DNA of 64,000 nt from Saccharopolyspora soli (GCF_022678645.1 NZ_JALBWV010000037.1:1-64000), one strand, 5' to 3'. Shown: positions 53,757 to 62,890, counted from the stretch's first letter. Numbers and translations are program-made. The notes: generated by a model from the letters alone, not told the origin.

Positions 53757-54332
53757 ATGCGCACCCTGATCGCCACCGCGTTCGTCTCGCTCGACGGCGT
53801 CGTCGAGGCACCCGGCGGAGAGCCGGGCTATCGCAACTCCGGCTGGACCTTCAAGGACATCGAGTTCGATGAGGCCGCCTACGAGATCAAGGGCCGTGAG
53901 GAGGGCGAGGCTGCGGCGATGATGATGGGCCGGGTCACCTACGAGGCGTTCTCGCCGGTGTGGCCGGACATGACCGAGGAGTTCTCCGGCTACAACGCGA
54001 TGCCGAAGTACGTCGTGTCGTCCACGCTGAAGGAGGAGGACCTGGTGTCCAACTGGGGCGAGATCAACATCCTCCGTTCATTGGACGACGTCGCCGCGCT
54101 GAAGGAGACCGAGGGCGGGCCGATCATCATTCACGGAAGCGCCACCCTGAATCGCAACCTTTCCGATGCCGGTCTGATCGACCGCTACCACCTGCTGGTC
54201 TTCCCAGTCCTGCTCGGCGCGGGCAAGCGGCTGTTCAGCGACACCGACAAGGACAAGCAGAACCTCACGCTCATCGAGAGCGAGTCCTACGCGAACGGAA
54301 TCCAGAAGCTGGTCTACAACGTCGACCGCTGA
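53757..54332 (+). CDS. Dihydrofolate reductase family (RibD C-terminal-like) protein
   Basis: A 191-residue DHFR-fold protein. It starts MRTLIATAFVSLDGVVEAPG and has MMMGRVTYEAF, PKYVVSSTL, GGPIIIHGSATLNRNL and YHLLVFPVLLGAGKRLF, the pattern of the YwjB/YyaP-like DHFR-family reductases found widely in soil bacteria. Binds NADPH; the substrate is unknown and is not likely to be dihydrofolate. ATG 53757 follows AAGGAG. Confidence 0.85.
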   Translation: MRTLIATAFVSLDGVVEAPGGEPGYRNSGWTFKDIEFDEAAYEIKGREEGEAAAMMMGRVTYEAFSPVWPDMTEEFSGYNAMPKYVVSSTLKEEDLVSNWGEINILRSLDDVAALKETEGGPIIIHGSATLNRNLSDAGLIDRYHLLVFPVLLGAGKRLFSDTDKDKQNLTLIESESYANGIQKLVYNVDR

Positions 54333-54336
54333 CAAC

Positions 54337-54374
54337 CCGCCGGGGTTCGGCCCCTTCAGGGGCCACCCCGGCGG
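54337..54374. terminator. Bidirectional terminator hairpin
   Basis: CCGCCGGGG pairs with CCCCGGCGG, with an inner GGCCCC/GGGGCC stem and a TTCA loop. It lies between the rightward DHFR-family gene and the leftward transporter gene stops (54332 and 54389). Confidence 0.75.
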
Positions 54375-54388
54375 ATACCGCCAACTGC

Positions 54389-55813
54389 CTACGTCGCACT
54401 GCGGGTCGGTTTCGGGAGGCTTGGGCTTCTTGGGAGCCGAAGGGTCGCCGCAGCCACGCCCAATGCCATCGCGACAACGCCCATCCCCGTCAGATACGCC
54501 GCGTGGTAGCCGCCCAGCAGGGCCACCGCGGGCTCGGCGCCGGACGCACGCAACAACTCCGTCCGCGTTGCCGACAGGACCGCGAGTACGGCGAGCCCCA
54601 GCGCGCCGCCGACCTGCTGCGTCGTGTTGAACAGGCCGGATGCCAGTCCCGCGTCCTCGGGCGTCGCGTCGGACATGCCCTGCGCCATGAGCGCTGGCAT
54701 CGCCATCCCGAACCCGACACCGAGCACGACCAGGCCGGGCAGCACGTCGACCGCGTACACCGCGTCGACCGGAACGCGGCCGAGCAAGCCAAGCCCCAGC
54801 ACGAGCAGCGCAAGACCTACCAGCAACACCCGCCGCTCGCCGAACCGCGTGTTGAGCTTCGCGGACAGCCCGAGCGACACAGCGGCGATCGTCGCCGCTG
54901 GCGGGATCATTGCGATCCCCGTCGACTGCGCGCTCAGCCCGGCCACCTGCCGCAGGTACAGCACCGTCGTGAACATGAACCCGAACATCGACGCGACGAG
55001 CAGGAAAAGGACGACGTTCGCGCCGGAGAGCATGCGCGAACGGAACAACCGCAGCGGAAGCAACGGGTTCTCCGCCTTGGCCTGCCGCACCACGAACCCG
55101 GCGAGCAGCACGAGCGCCACGACACCAAAACCAGCCGTATGCGTCGATGCCCAGCCATACCGCTCGACGTTGGTGATCGTGTAGACCAGCGTCATCAGCG
55201 CGGCCGTCACGAGCACCGCACCAGGCACGTCCGCACGCGCCGTCCGTGTACCGGGCTCCCGGGGCAGCAGCCGTACGGCGAACCCGAGCGCCGCGACGCC
55301 GATCGGCACGTTGACCGCGAAAATCCAGTGCCAGCTCGCCGCCTGCGTGATCAGACCGCCGGACAGGCTGCCGATCGTGCCTCCCGACGCCTGCACGAAG
55401 CTGAAGGCGCCGATCGCCTTCGCACGCTCGCCGGGTTCTGGGAACAGCGTGGCGATCATGCCGAGCACCACCGCGGTGAGCGCAGCGGCGCCCACACCCT
55501 GGACGAACCGCGCGGCGAGCAGGACCGGCGCGCTCCACGCGAACCCGCACAGGGCCGACGCCGCGGTGAACACCGCCAGCCCGCCGAGGAACACCCGCTT
55601 GCGGCCGACGATGTCGCCGAGCCGTCCGAAGAGCAACAGCAAACCGCCGAACGCGATGAGGTAGGCGCTGGTGACCCACGCGAGCCCGGACGGGGTGAAG
55701 CCGAGGTCCCGTTGGATCGCGGGCAGCGACACGGCCACGATCGTCTCATCGACGATCGCCATGAGGGCGCCCGCGCACAGGACGATCAGCGCGAGCAGGC
55801 GAGAACGATCCAT
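54389..55813 (-). CDS. MFS drug/proton antiporter (DHA2 type, 14 helices)
   Basis: A 474-residue transporter of the EmrB/QacA type. Motif C-like GGTIGSLSGGLI, motif A GRLGDIVGRKRVFLGG at about 66-81 and the first-helix motif LDxTIVNVALP-like VDETIVAVSLPAIQ near 23 are present. About 14 hydrophobic segments. ATG 55813 has AGAAGG seven bases upstream, better than GTG 55822. It is divergent from an HxlR regulator 80 bases away, so it is probably induced by the regulator's ligand or oxidant. Confidence 0.9.
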   Translation of the reverse strand: MDRSRLLALIVLCAGALMAIVDETIVAVSLPAIQRDLGFTPSGLAWVTSAYLIAFGGLLLLFGRLGDIVGRKRVFLGGLAVFTAASALCGFAWSAPVLLAARFVQGVGAAALTAVVLGMIATLFPEPGERAKAIGAFSFVQASGGTIGSLSGGLITQAASWHWIFAVNVPIGVAALGFAVRLLPREPGTRTARADVPGAVLVTAALMTLVYTITNVERYGWASTHTAGFGVVALVLLAGFVVRQAKAENPLLPLRLFRSRMLSGANVVLFLLVASMFGFMFTTVLYLRQVAGLSAQSTGIAMIPPAATIAAVSLGLSAKLNTRFGERRVLLVGLALLVLGLGLLGRVPVDAVYAVDVLPGLVVLGVGFGMAMPALMAQGMSDATPEDAGLASGLFNTTQQVGGALGLAVLAVLSATRTELLRASGAEPAVALLGGYHAAYLTGMGVVAMALGVAAATLRLPRSPSLPKPTRSAT

Positions 55814-55893
55814 CGAGGCCACCTTCTAAGTGCACGATTTGTAACAAGGCACATGTTGTGTGACCATCGACGCGTGCGGAAGGAGGCACTTCT

Positions 55894-56301
55894 ATGTCCC
55901 GGAGTCACACCGATGTACCTGTCGAGGCCAACGGCACGAGCGAGATCCGAGATGTGATCGAGGAGGCATGCCCGCTAGCCGAGGTCATCGACCACGTCGC
56001 GGGAAAGTGGAGCGTCGGGATACTCGTCGCCGCAGCACGCGGACCCGTCCGGTTCACAGAGCTCGAACGCGCCATCAACGGCATCAGCAGGCGAATGCTC
56101 ACGCTGACCCTGCGCAAGCTCGAACGGGACGGCCTCCTACACCGCACCGTCTACCCAACCGTGCCACCGAAGGTCGAGTACACGCTCACGGACATGGCGA
56201 AGGAACTGCACGAAACCTTGCGCAGCCTGACCGACTGGGCAGAACGCCACCGCACGGACATCACCGTGGCCCAAAACCGCTACGACACAACAAAACGCTA
56301 G
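55894..56301 (+). CDS. HxlR family transcriptional regulator
   Basis: A 135-residue HxlR protein. CPLAEVIDHVAGKWSVGILV (residues 28-47) carries the conserved N-terminal Cys28 and W-x-x-x-I-L start of the winged HTH; FTELERAINGISRRMLTLTL then RKLERDGLLHRTVYPTVPPK is the recognition and wing region. The conserved Cys allows redox or electrophile sensing in some family members. ATG 55894. Controls itself and the divergent MFS gene, most likely through AACAAGGCACATGTTGTGTG in the intergenic DNA (imperfect inverted repeat). Confidence 0.9.
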   Translation: MSRSHTDVPVEANGTSEIRDVIEEACPLAEVIDHVAGKWSVGILVAAARGPVRFTELERAINGISRRMLTLTLRKLERDGLLHRTVYPTVPPKVEYTLTDMAKELHETLRSLTDWAERHRTDITVAQNRYDTTKR

Positions 56302-56419
56302 CGATCCGGCCATTGCTTGCAGCTACTCGTTCTGGGACAGCTTCAGGATTCGTGGGACACCCAACACCAACTCTTGCAATGCGATCCCATCGCCCAGCAG
56401 GTGCTGGCAGGCTAATGCC

Positions 56420-57109
56420 GTGACAGCTACGAATGACCATCGTCCGTTCCCGTTTGAACAGCGCTGCGCGAATGTCCTGGACGAACTGCGCGGAACTGGC
56501 GAGTTCGACGTGTCCGAGGCCCGATTCGCCGAGATCCCGAGGTATCTGGACGACCCGGACTTCGTCTACGGCAGCCTCTCCGAGGACTACGGGTTGCCGT
56601 TGAGCCCGGCAGTGCGGGGGTACTTCTTCCGGTACGACGAAATCAAGGCGCACTGGCGATCCCTGAACCCGAACTCGGACCTGGTCGGCGAATTCCGGCT
56701 GTCCCACATCTACAGCGGCCGGCGCATGTCGTACATCTGGGAAGGGACCAACGACCAGGAGCGTGAACTCTACCAACAGCTGCTGATCTTCGATGACACG
56801 CCGCAGACCGGTACCGGGCGGATGGCCATGATGCGGACCCCGCGCGGGACCACGGACCCCGAGATCTGGTACTTCGACATGCATGACGGCGCGATGGAGA
56901 TGGACCTCGACTACGGGGCCTACCTGGACACCCTGCTCGCCACCAAGGGGACCATCGGCTGGCAGTACCTATTTTGCGACAAAGGGATGGGCGATCAGGG
57001 GTTCGATCCAATCGCGCAGGAACTGAAGGAGATGCTGGAGGTCTTCCCCCGACTCTTCCCCGATCACGACTACTCGAACCTGCGGGCCCGCCTCCGGGAG
57101 CGAGTCTGA
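56420..57109 (+). CDS. Hypothetical protein, acidic and aromatic-rich
   Basis: A 229-residue protein starting at GTG. It contains RFAEIPRYLDDPDFVYGSLS, YIWEGTNDQERELYQQLLIF and IWYFDMHDGAMEMDLDYGAY, many Tyr/Asp/Glu residues and a late Cys. It resembles no family I can name with confidence; the pattern of SUKH/SMI1-like immunity proteins (a W/Y-rich beta core with acidic loops) comes to mind but is not decisive. Stands alone, at the edge of the mobile-element graveyard. Confidence 0.6.
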   Translation: MTATNDHRPFPFEQRCANVLDELRGTGEFDVSEARFAEIPRYLDDPDFVYGSLSEDYGLPLSPAVRGYFFRYDEIKAHWRSLNPNSDLVGEFRLSHIYSGRRMSYIWEGTNDQERELYQQLLIFDDTPQTGTGRMAMMRTPRGTTDPEIWYFDMHDGAMEMDLDYGAYLDTLLATKGTIGWQYLFCDKGMGDQGFDPIAQELKEMLEVFPRLFPDHDYSNLRARLRERV

Positions 57110-57152
57110 CCCGCGAGGTCACCACCTCGCGTGAATTCGTCCTCCGCGGCCG

Positions 57153-57452
57153 GTGCTGGTCGACCTGCGCCGCCTTGTGGAACGGCGCCCGCCGCCTCGT
57201 GGTCGCGGGGAAGGTGGGTTGCCACTGATCGTGCGCGCCCAGGGACTCGACCTGCAGTGGGTTGATGGTCTGCTTCACGCGTGGCTGCGTACGCGTGGCG
57301 GGCAGTGGTTGGGTGTCGTCACGTGGACGGTGTCGACTCCGGTCGGTGATCTGCCGTGCCAGGCCCTGCTGCCGCATGATGCCTTTCAACTCCAGGGTGC
57401 GGAGCAGGGAAAAGATCCATCGAGCGTGTCGCCTGCGCGCGGCCGACGATGA
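57153..57452 (+). CDS. Small hypothetical protein
   Basis: 99 residues: MLVDLRRLVERRPPPRGRGE, then LDLQWVDGLLHAWLRTRGGQ, WLGVVTWTVSTPVGDLP and LLPHDAFQLQGAEQGK. Third-position GC is lower than in neighbours but reading looks coding. Similar short proteins with a W-x-x-G-L-L-x-A-W-x-R core precede GNAT genes in other actinomycetes, as here. Confidence is limited by its size. Confidence 0.45.
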   Translation: MLVDLRRLVERRPPPRGRGEGGLPLIVRAQGLDLQWVDGLLHAWLRTRGGQWLGVVTWTVSTPVGDLPCQALLPHDAFQLQGAEQGKDPSSVSPARGRR

Positions 57453-57456
57453 CGTT

Positions 57457-57693
57457 GTGGTGGCGGACGCTGAATTGGTCCTGATGCCGGAAGAACACCC
57501 GGCTGGCCCGGCTGCGGTGGAGATCCGTCTCGGTGGCGTGATCGTGGGGGATGTGACCTTCCGCGTGTGCCGCTCCTGTCGCTTGGCCGTCGTTGAACAC
57601 GTCCGCGTCGAGTCGCCGCAGCGTCGCCGAAGGCTCGCCACGCTCGCGATCAACTTTCTCGTGAGCCGCTGGCCGGACTACCGTGGACGACCA
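57457..57693 (+). pseudogene. GNAT-like protein, truncated at the mobile-element junction
   Basis: Paralogue of the broken gene at 38008-38350: VVVADAELVLMPEEHPAG, GGVIVGDVTFRVCRSCR, LAVVEHVRVESPQRRRRL and AINFLVSRWPDYR. The next expected residues W-x-T-T appear only after a one-base shift (57681-57693) and then the sequence becomes that of a leftward reverse-transcriptase remnant, so the C-terminal ~30 residues are lost. GTG 57457 is the best start; no ATG is available. Confidence 0.65.
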
Positions 57694-58312
57694 ATGCGAA
57701 ATTTCGTCAAAGCAGGAAGCGATGTCGCTTCCACGATCCACTCATACGAGCGGGACGTCAGGTGACGCACGTCCGCTACCGCGTCCTGGGCTCGGCGCTT
57801 CGGACGGAACCCATAACTCTGGGGTGAAAATCCGCCTCGAAGATCGGCTCCAGCACCAGTTTCAAGGATGCTTGTACCACCCGATCAGCGACGGTCGCGA
57901 TCCCGAGACGACGGAACTTCCCATTCGCCTTGGGAATCAGTCGTTCACGCACCGGAAACGGGCGGAAACTGCGGTCTTTCAGCCTCGACCGCAGTTCGTC
58001 GAGGAATACCTCGACGCCTCGCACCGCCTCAATATAGTGGGCGGTTCGTCCGTCCACTCCTGCGGTGCGAGCACCCTTGTTACCCCGCACCCGAGCCCAC
58101 GCGATCAGAAGGAACGCGGGGTCGGTCACAAGGTTGAACAGATCGTCGAACCTGCGATGAGAGTCATCGCTGGCCCACAGGTGCAGCTTGGTCTGAATCC
58201 CCAGTACCCGGCGCTCAGCCCCATACAGGGCCGACTCCAGTTCGTCGGTGTTCACCAACGACCTCCTGGCATTCCAGTCTCCTCCCTGCTGACTTGCTGG
58301 TCCCTTCGCCAT
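57690..58312 (-). pseudogene. Group II intron maturase/reverse transcriptase, truncated and frameshifted
   Basis: The first ~165 residues are LtrA-like: LHLWASDDSHRRFDDLFNLV, WARVRGNKGARTAGVDGRTA, RPFPVRERLIPKANGKFRRL, GIATVADRVVQASLKLVLEP and IFEADF. After HP a base is missing, and SYGFRPKRRAQDAVADVRHL continues in the next frame; a second missing base follows before ADIASCFDEISH. The sequence stops there, before the catalytic YADD motif. Start ATG 58312 (or 58318). Confidence 0.8.
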
Positions 58313-58855
58313 GTACACGCCTCTCGCGCGCTCGGACTACTACAGGACCTCCGCCCCATCCCACAGCCCTCGGCCGGCGACGGAAATGCCCTGGACCAAG
58401 CTGGATGCTCGCCCCGGAAGGCGACCGAGGATGGTTCCCACGTTCACTCGATGACCGGGCGACGAGGGAGGTGCCCAGCTCTTGCCCCGACAGCATCGCC
58501 ACGACTACGCCGCAGTCCTTCATCGCGGCCTCCTCACCGACGGCACTACGCGGCTTCAGAGTTGACCATCCACTTGAGAGGTCACGCGCTGCATCCCGGC
58601 CCCTATCCACCAGATTTGAGCCGGTTCATCGCTTACAGGGCTTTACCACTGGTTCCTCACGTACACCTTCTCGTCTCGCTTGCCGGACCCGCACCGTCTG
58701 GCAGTGCCAGCACGTCCCGGCGTCGTCAGGGCTGCTTCCCACCCTCCCCGGCGTCCCCCGGATCAGGCTGCCCTCAGCTTCAACCGAACTGCTGCGACAG
58801 CCCGGCGGCGGGGTTCTCTCACCCCCGCTCGGTCATCAAGCGCCTCGTGGCGCAC
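57690..58855 (-). mobile_element. Truncated group II intron inside an IS5-like transposase
   Basis: On the minus strand the intron starts with GTGCGCCACG (from 58855), the GUGYG 5' splice boundary, and runs through a folded leader (58313-58855; for example the stretch complementary to 58605-58675) into a maturase/reverse transcriptase gene. The exon side is the in-frame transposase codon pair GGC-ACT. The intron's 3' part (rest of the RT, domains V and VI) is missing: the sequence joins a truncated GNAT at about 57690. It therefore cannot splice. Confidence 0.75.
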
Positions 58856-59086
58856 AGTGCCGTCCGCGATCAACACCGTCTCCGGGCTGTGCTTGCGCTT
58901 GGTCGGCGACAACGCGAGATAGGGGCCCAGATGGTCCACGACCCGCCCGGCCGCGGACTTCGAGATATCGAACAGCAACGCGACCTGCCGAAGAGTCAGG
59001 TTGGTGCGGTAGTACACCGCCACTCGAATCGATGTGATTCGGCGCGGTTCGGCCACGTTTATGGAGTGGGCGGCGGGATAGGTCAT
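58856..59086 (-). pseudogene. IS5-like transposase, N-terminal fragment split by a group II intron
   Basis: 77 residues remain: MTYPAAHSINVAEPRRITSI, RVAVYYRTNLTLRQVALLFD and ISKSAAGRVVDHLGPYLALS form an HTH-type transposase N-terminus, ending TVLIADGT exactly at the intron boundary; the family continues with a second-domain motif that is lost here. Terminal inverted repeats were not found, so the element boundaries are unknown. Confidence 0.7.
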
Positions 59087-59120
59087 CAGACGATCAGATG
59101 GGAACGGTGGTCCTTGCTGG

Positions 59121-59359
59121 TGGGTGGTTGCACCCCGACGGGCGAGGAATGCATCAACCGAGTGCTGATCTTCAACAGAGGCCACGCGGAAGCAATCCTC
59201 CGCGACTACGCCCGTCACTTCAACGGCCACCGGCCCCACCAGGGCCGAAACCAGCTCGCGCCTCTCGACGACCCGAATGTCATACCATTCCCGACGGCTC
59301 GGATCGAACGTCGAGAGGCCGTGACAGGCATCATCAACGAATACCACCGAGCAGCCTGA
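59121..59359 (+). pseudogene. Integrase-core (IS3/IS481-like) transposase, C-terminal fragment
   Basis: EECINRVLIFNRGHAEAILR, DYARHFNGHRPHQGRNQLAP and ERREAVTGIINEYHRAA, ending with a stop at 59359, match the C-terminal end of DDE integrase-core transposases that finish with a HN-x-x-RPHQ motif and a short tail. The catalytic N-terminal part is absent. It is antiparallel to the neighbouring IS5-like fragment. Confidence 0.7.
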
Positions 59360-59404
59360 CGGCCGACGAAACCCCAGATCACAGGCCGTGAAACCATTTT
59401 GAAG

Positions 59405-59530
59405 CCCTACGGGTCGGCATCGCCTTCGCCAAGTACGCCCGGACATTCCCGACCGGACCCCCGACACCGAACAGCCTATGGGTCACCGACATCACCTCAT
59501 GTGTCGACCTGGTCGGGCTGGGTGTATGTC
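59405..59530 (+). pseudogene. IS3-like OrfB fragment with a frameshift
   Basis: In one frame VGIAFAKYARTFPTGPPTPNSLWVTDIT is readable in part (NSLWVTDIT, the first DDE aspartate region); in the next frame VSTWSGWVYVARGQR follows, the typical continuation T-Y-x-x-T-W-S-G-W-V-Y-V. The frames join near 59497. Only about 40 codons remain. Confidence 0.6.
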
Positions 59531-59580
59531 GCGCGTGGTCAGCGTCGAAGCGACGTCCCGACGGACATCCTCCGTGGTGG

Positions 59581-60411
59581 CTACTCGGCGCCGGCGACCT
59601 TGAAGTCCTGGCCGACGAAGATGTGGTGCGGCCAGTTGACGCCGATGCAGTGGACCTCGTACTCGCCGTTGTCCAGCTGCACAACACGGTCGACGACACC
59701 ACCCGGGTAGGCGGCCAGCGCCGCTTGCGCCGCCTGGTCCGCTGTCGCTCCGCTGACGATCGTCCCCTCGCCCTCGCTGTAGTTGTCCGGGACCTGACCG
59801 ACCTGCTTCGACGCGGACGGTGTACCGCGCTGGAAGGGGACCACCCCTGCCGCCGTGGAAGCCGCAGCTCCGCCGTCGCCATCGGGTTGCACGGTGACCT
59901 GCGCGGCCGTGATGGTCGTACTGTCGACCATCCCCAGCACGAGGACGCTGTTGCCCGTCGCGATGTCGGTCGCCGAGATCGAACTCGTCCCGTTCTGGTA
60001 CTTCGTGGAGGAGTTCTCGTTGACGGTCACCTGCTGGCCTCCTGCCGTCGACAGCGTGAAGCCCGAATCGGACACGCTGCCGACCGTGCCGACCGTCCCT
60101 CCCTCGGCCGGTCCGGACCGAGCATTGGATCCCCCGCCGCCGGGACCACCGGGCATGCCATGCGGTGCTGTCGCCGAGGAGGGCGCGGCCGTTGACGTTG
60201 ACGAGGACGTGTCCGTTGTCGAAGGGGACGTGGCGCAACCAGCGGAAAGTCCGACCACCGCACACGTCAGCGCGCCGGCCGCGATCCACCCACTCCTCCT
60301 GGTCGACAGCAGTCGGCGTACCCCCGACTGCTTGGTCGTGGCGTCCGACGGCTCTGGCGTCGCGCTCGAATCGGGGGTCTCGTAGGGGCATGTCGGGCCG
60401 TGGTCGTTCAT
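59581..60411 (-). CDS. Secreted/lipoprotein with DUF5666- and PepSY-like parts
   Basis: A 276-residue exported protein. After a cytosolic-like ~45-residue N-terminus comes a membrane/lipoprotein signal (WIAAGALTCAVVGLSAGCAT, lipobox-like LSAGC), a Ser/Thr-rich and Gly-rich linker (about 65-110), a DUF5666-like beta domain (GTVGSVSDSGFTLSTAGGQQ, IATGNSVLVLGMVDSTTITA) and a PepSY-like C-terminus (ATADQAAQAALAAYPGGVVD, DNGEYEVHCIGVNWPHHIFV). Start ATG 60411 follows GAGGAG. Such proteins are often regulatory or metal-binding extracytoplasmic lipoproteins; function unknown. Confidence 0.8.
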   Translation of the reverse strand: MNDHGPTCPYETPDSSATPEPSDATTKQSGVRRLLSTRRSGWIAAGALTCAVVGLSAGCATSPSTTDTSSSTSTAAPSSATAPHGMPGGPGGGGSNARSGPAEGGTVGTVGSVSDSGFTLSTAGGQQVTVNENSSTKYQNGTSSISATDIATGNSVLVLGMVDSTTITAAQVTVQPDGDGGAAASTAAGVVPFQRGTPSASKQVGQVPDNYSEGEGTIVSGATADQAAQAALAAYPGGVVDRVVQLDNGEYEVHCIGVNWPHHIFVGQDFKVAGAE

Positions 60412-60682
60412 GGTGACGCTCCTCTCGGTCAGGCATCTACGAAGAGCGTTCCATCCATTCGTGTGAGGTCCCTGTGGACAACATGTCAATACGCCGAACG
60501 CTTCTGCCCCCACCGTCCACCCGGATCCGAATTCAAGGCCGCTGGTGTCCGCGACCGCACGACGCACCGCGCTCCTCGACCGCGGAGTCTCCGACGAAGC
60601 GGGCGATCACCGGATGGCCGAACGCCGCACTCACCAATCGGCACCAGCACGTGGCCGCATCAAAGGATTCTGTTCAGCTTTG

Positions 60683-61453
60683 ATGAAAGACACCGACTGG
60701 CTGGCCGCATTGCACGCCAGCTCACAACGACTTGCGGAACTGGTTGCCGACCTAACCGATGACCAGTTGGCCACGCCGTCGTACGCAAGCGGCTGGAGCA
60801 TCGCCCAGGTGCTGTCCCACCTGGGCAGCGCGGCCGAGATCGGCACGCTCCTGGTGCAGCGGGGCATCGACGGTGACCCGACCGGCCCAGCAAAGCGGGA
60901 CACCACGCCGGTGTGGCAGCGCTGGGACGCCATGTCCGGGGCGGAGCAGCGGGAAGCCTGGCGTGCGGCCGATGCTAAACACCTCGCACTGCTGGACTCC
61001 GCTGACATCGCGACCGTGCAGATTCCCTACTTCGCCGGTCAGCTCAGCGTTGCGGTCTACGCCGGTTACCGGCTTTCCGAGCAGTCGCTGCACGGCTGGG
61101 ACGTCGAGGTCGCGCTGGACCCGTCCGCGACGGTCCCGGCGGCCGAGGTAGAGCTGCTGTGGCAACGGCTGGATCGGGTCGCGACCCGATTCCGCGACGC
61201 GGAGACGTTGGCGCGCCTGAAGCCCGGCCAGGTTGCGTTGCAGCTGAGCGAGCCCCGCCGCACGCTGTGCCTGGACCTGGGCGGCGAACTGCACATCGTG
61301 CCGTGCGAACCAGGCGACCCCACGGCGACGGTGTGGGGCACCGCCGAGGCGGTGCTCCGCTTGGTGTACGGCCGTAACCGCGTCGAGGACGGCGTCACTG
61401 CTGTCGGCGCGGTCACCGTCGACGATCTTCGTTCCCTCTTCCCCGGCTTTTGA
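60683..61453 (+). CDS. Maleylpyruvate isomerase/DinB superfamily protein
   Basis: A 256-residue MDMPI-type protein. LHASSQRLAELVADLTDDQL, SGWSIAQVLSHLGSAAEIGT (first metal His about 46) and YAGYRLSEQSLHGWDVEVAL (E/H pair near 144-150) match the superfamily; the C-terminal small domain contains LCLDLGGELHIVPCEPGDPT. Some members are mycothiol-dependent isomerases. Ten bases separate it from the flavoprotein gene below, so it begins the operon. ATG 60683; a ribosome binding site is weak (AAAGGA 16 bases upstream). Confidence 0.75.
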   Translation: MKDTDWLAALHASSQRLAELVADLTDDQLATPSYASGWSIAQVLSHLGSAAEIGTLLVQRGIDGDPTGPAKRDTTPVWQRWDAMSGAEQREAWRAADAKHLALLDSADIATVQIPYFAGQLSVAVYAGYRLSEQSLHGWDVEVALDPSATVPAAEVELLWQRLDRVATRFRDAETLARLKPGQVALQLSEPRRTLCLDLGGELHIVPCEPGDPTATVWGTAEAVLRLVYGRNRVEDGVTAVGAVTVDDLRSLFPGF

Positions 61454-61463
61454 TTGGTGGATC

Positions 61464-62828
61464 ATGGATTCCCTGAACGCGGACGTGCTCGTCGTCGGCT
61501 TCGGCAAGGGCGGCAAGATCGTCGCCGCGAGGTTCGGCGAGTTGGGCAAGCGAGTGGTGCTCGTGGAACGGTCCGAGCACATGTACGGCGGCACCTGCCC
61601 GAACGTGGGTTGCGTACCAACGAAGGCGCTGGTGCACCACTCGCGCAAGGGCCACGATGGCGACCTCCCGCAGGAGCGGTACGAACGGTCGGTCAACATC
61701 GTGCAGGATCTGACCGCGCTGTTCCGCGCTGGCAACTACGAGGCCCTCGACAGCACCGACACCGTGACCGTGGTGACCGGCGAGGCCGTCTTCCTCGATC
61801 CGCGCACTGTCACCGTCAACGACCTGACGATCACCGCCGACACGATCCTGATCAACACCGGCTCCGAGCCGATCATCCCGGACATCCCGGGACTGCGTCT
61901 GAGCAAGTACCTGCGGACCAGCACGGAGCTGATCGAGTCGACCACGCTGCCGCCCAGACTGGCCATCCTCGGCGGCGGCTATCTCGGCATCGAGTTCGCC
62001 TCGATCTACCAGCAGTTCGGCTCACAGGTGACGATGTTCGAGGCCGCGCCGAAGATCCTGCGGAACGCCGACGATGACGTTGCCGCGGCGGCCGAGGAGA
62101 TCCTGCGTGACGAGGGCATCGAGATCATCGCACGAGCGGACGTCGTCGAGGTCATCGACAGCGACGACGCGGCGACGGTCGTCTACGAGCGCGACGGTGA
62201 GCGGCACAGCGTGCAGGTCGACGCGATTCTTGCCGCGGCGGGACGAAAGCCGGCGACCGAGGGGCTCGGGCTGGAGGCGGCCGGGGTGCGCGTCACCGAT
62301 CGCGGTGCGGTCGAGGTCGACGAATACCTCCGGACAAGTCAGCCCCACATCTTCGCGCTTGGTGACGTCAACGGCGGCCCGCAGTTCACCTACATCTCCT
62401 TGGACGACAGCAGGATCGTGCTCGACCAGCTCATCGGCGGCGGCAAGCGCACCACGACCGACCGGGTCGCCGTGCCGCACACGCTGTTCATGACGCCGCC
62501 GCTGGCCACCGTCGGACTGACCGAGCGGGAGGCCCGCACCGCTGGCCGCGCGGTGCGGATCGCCAAGCAGCCGGTGGCCGAGATCGTGGCCATGCCGCGC
62601 GCCTACGCCGTGGAGGAGACCCGCGGCCTGATGAAGTTCGTGCTGGACGCCGAAACCGACGAGATCCTGGGTGCGGCGCTGCTCAGCGTCGATGCACAGG
62701 AGCTGATCAACACCGTCGCGCTCGCCATCCGGCACGGGCTGAAGTCCGCCGACCTGCGCGATGCGATCTACACGCATCCCAGTTCCACCGAGGCGTTCAA
62801 CGACGTGCTCGGCGCGACCGTCGGATGA
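61464..62828 (+). CDS. Pyridine nucleotide-disulphide oxidoreductase, RclA/mercuric-reductase-like
   Basis: A 454-residue FAD flavoprotein. FAD motif VLVVGFGKGGKIVAARFGE at 8-26; the redox pair Cys45-Cys50 in GGTCPNVGCVPTKALV; NAD(P) motif LAILGGGYLGIEFASIYQQF near 170; and the dimerisation-domain end YTHPSSTEAFNDVLGATVG, closer to RclA (copper/hypochlorous-acid-related) than to lipoamide dehydrogenase or MerA, which carry extra C-terminal cysteines. Its partner in this operon is unknown; it may recycle a thiol or reduce a quinone formed during substrate breakdown. Confidence 0.85.
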   Translation: MDSLNADVLVVGFGKGGKIVAARFGELGKRVVLVERSEHMYGGTCPNVGCVPTKALVHHSRKGHDGDLPQERYERSVNIVQDLTALFRAGNYEALDSTDTVTVVTGEAVFLDPRTVTVNDLTITADTILINTGSEPIIPDIPGLRLSKYLRTSTELIESTTLPPRLAILGGGYLGIEFASIYQQFGSQVTMFEAAPKILRNADDDVAAAAEEILRDEGIEIIARADVVEVIDSDDAATVVYERDGERHSVQVDAILAAAGRKPATEGLGLEAAGVRVTDRGAVEVDEYLRTSQPHIFALGDVNGGPQFTYISLDDSRIVLDQLIGGGKRTTTDRVAVPHTLFMTPPLATVGLTEREARTAGRAVRIAKQPVAEIVAMPRAYAVEETRGLMKFVLDAETDEILGAALLSVDAQELINTVALAIRHGLKSADLRDAIYTHPSSTEAFNDVLGATVG

Positions 62829-62890
62829 CCACCGGCTCCGCGACGAGCCACACCGGAACAGCACTCACCTGGCACCCCTTGTAGACATCA

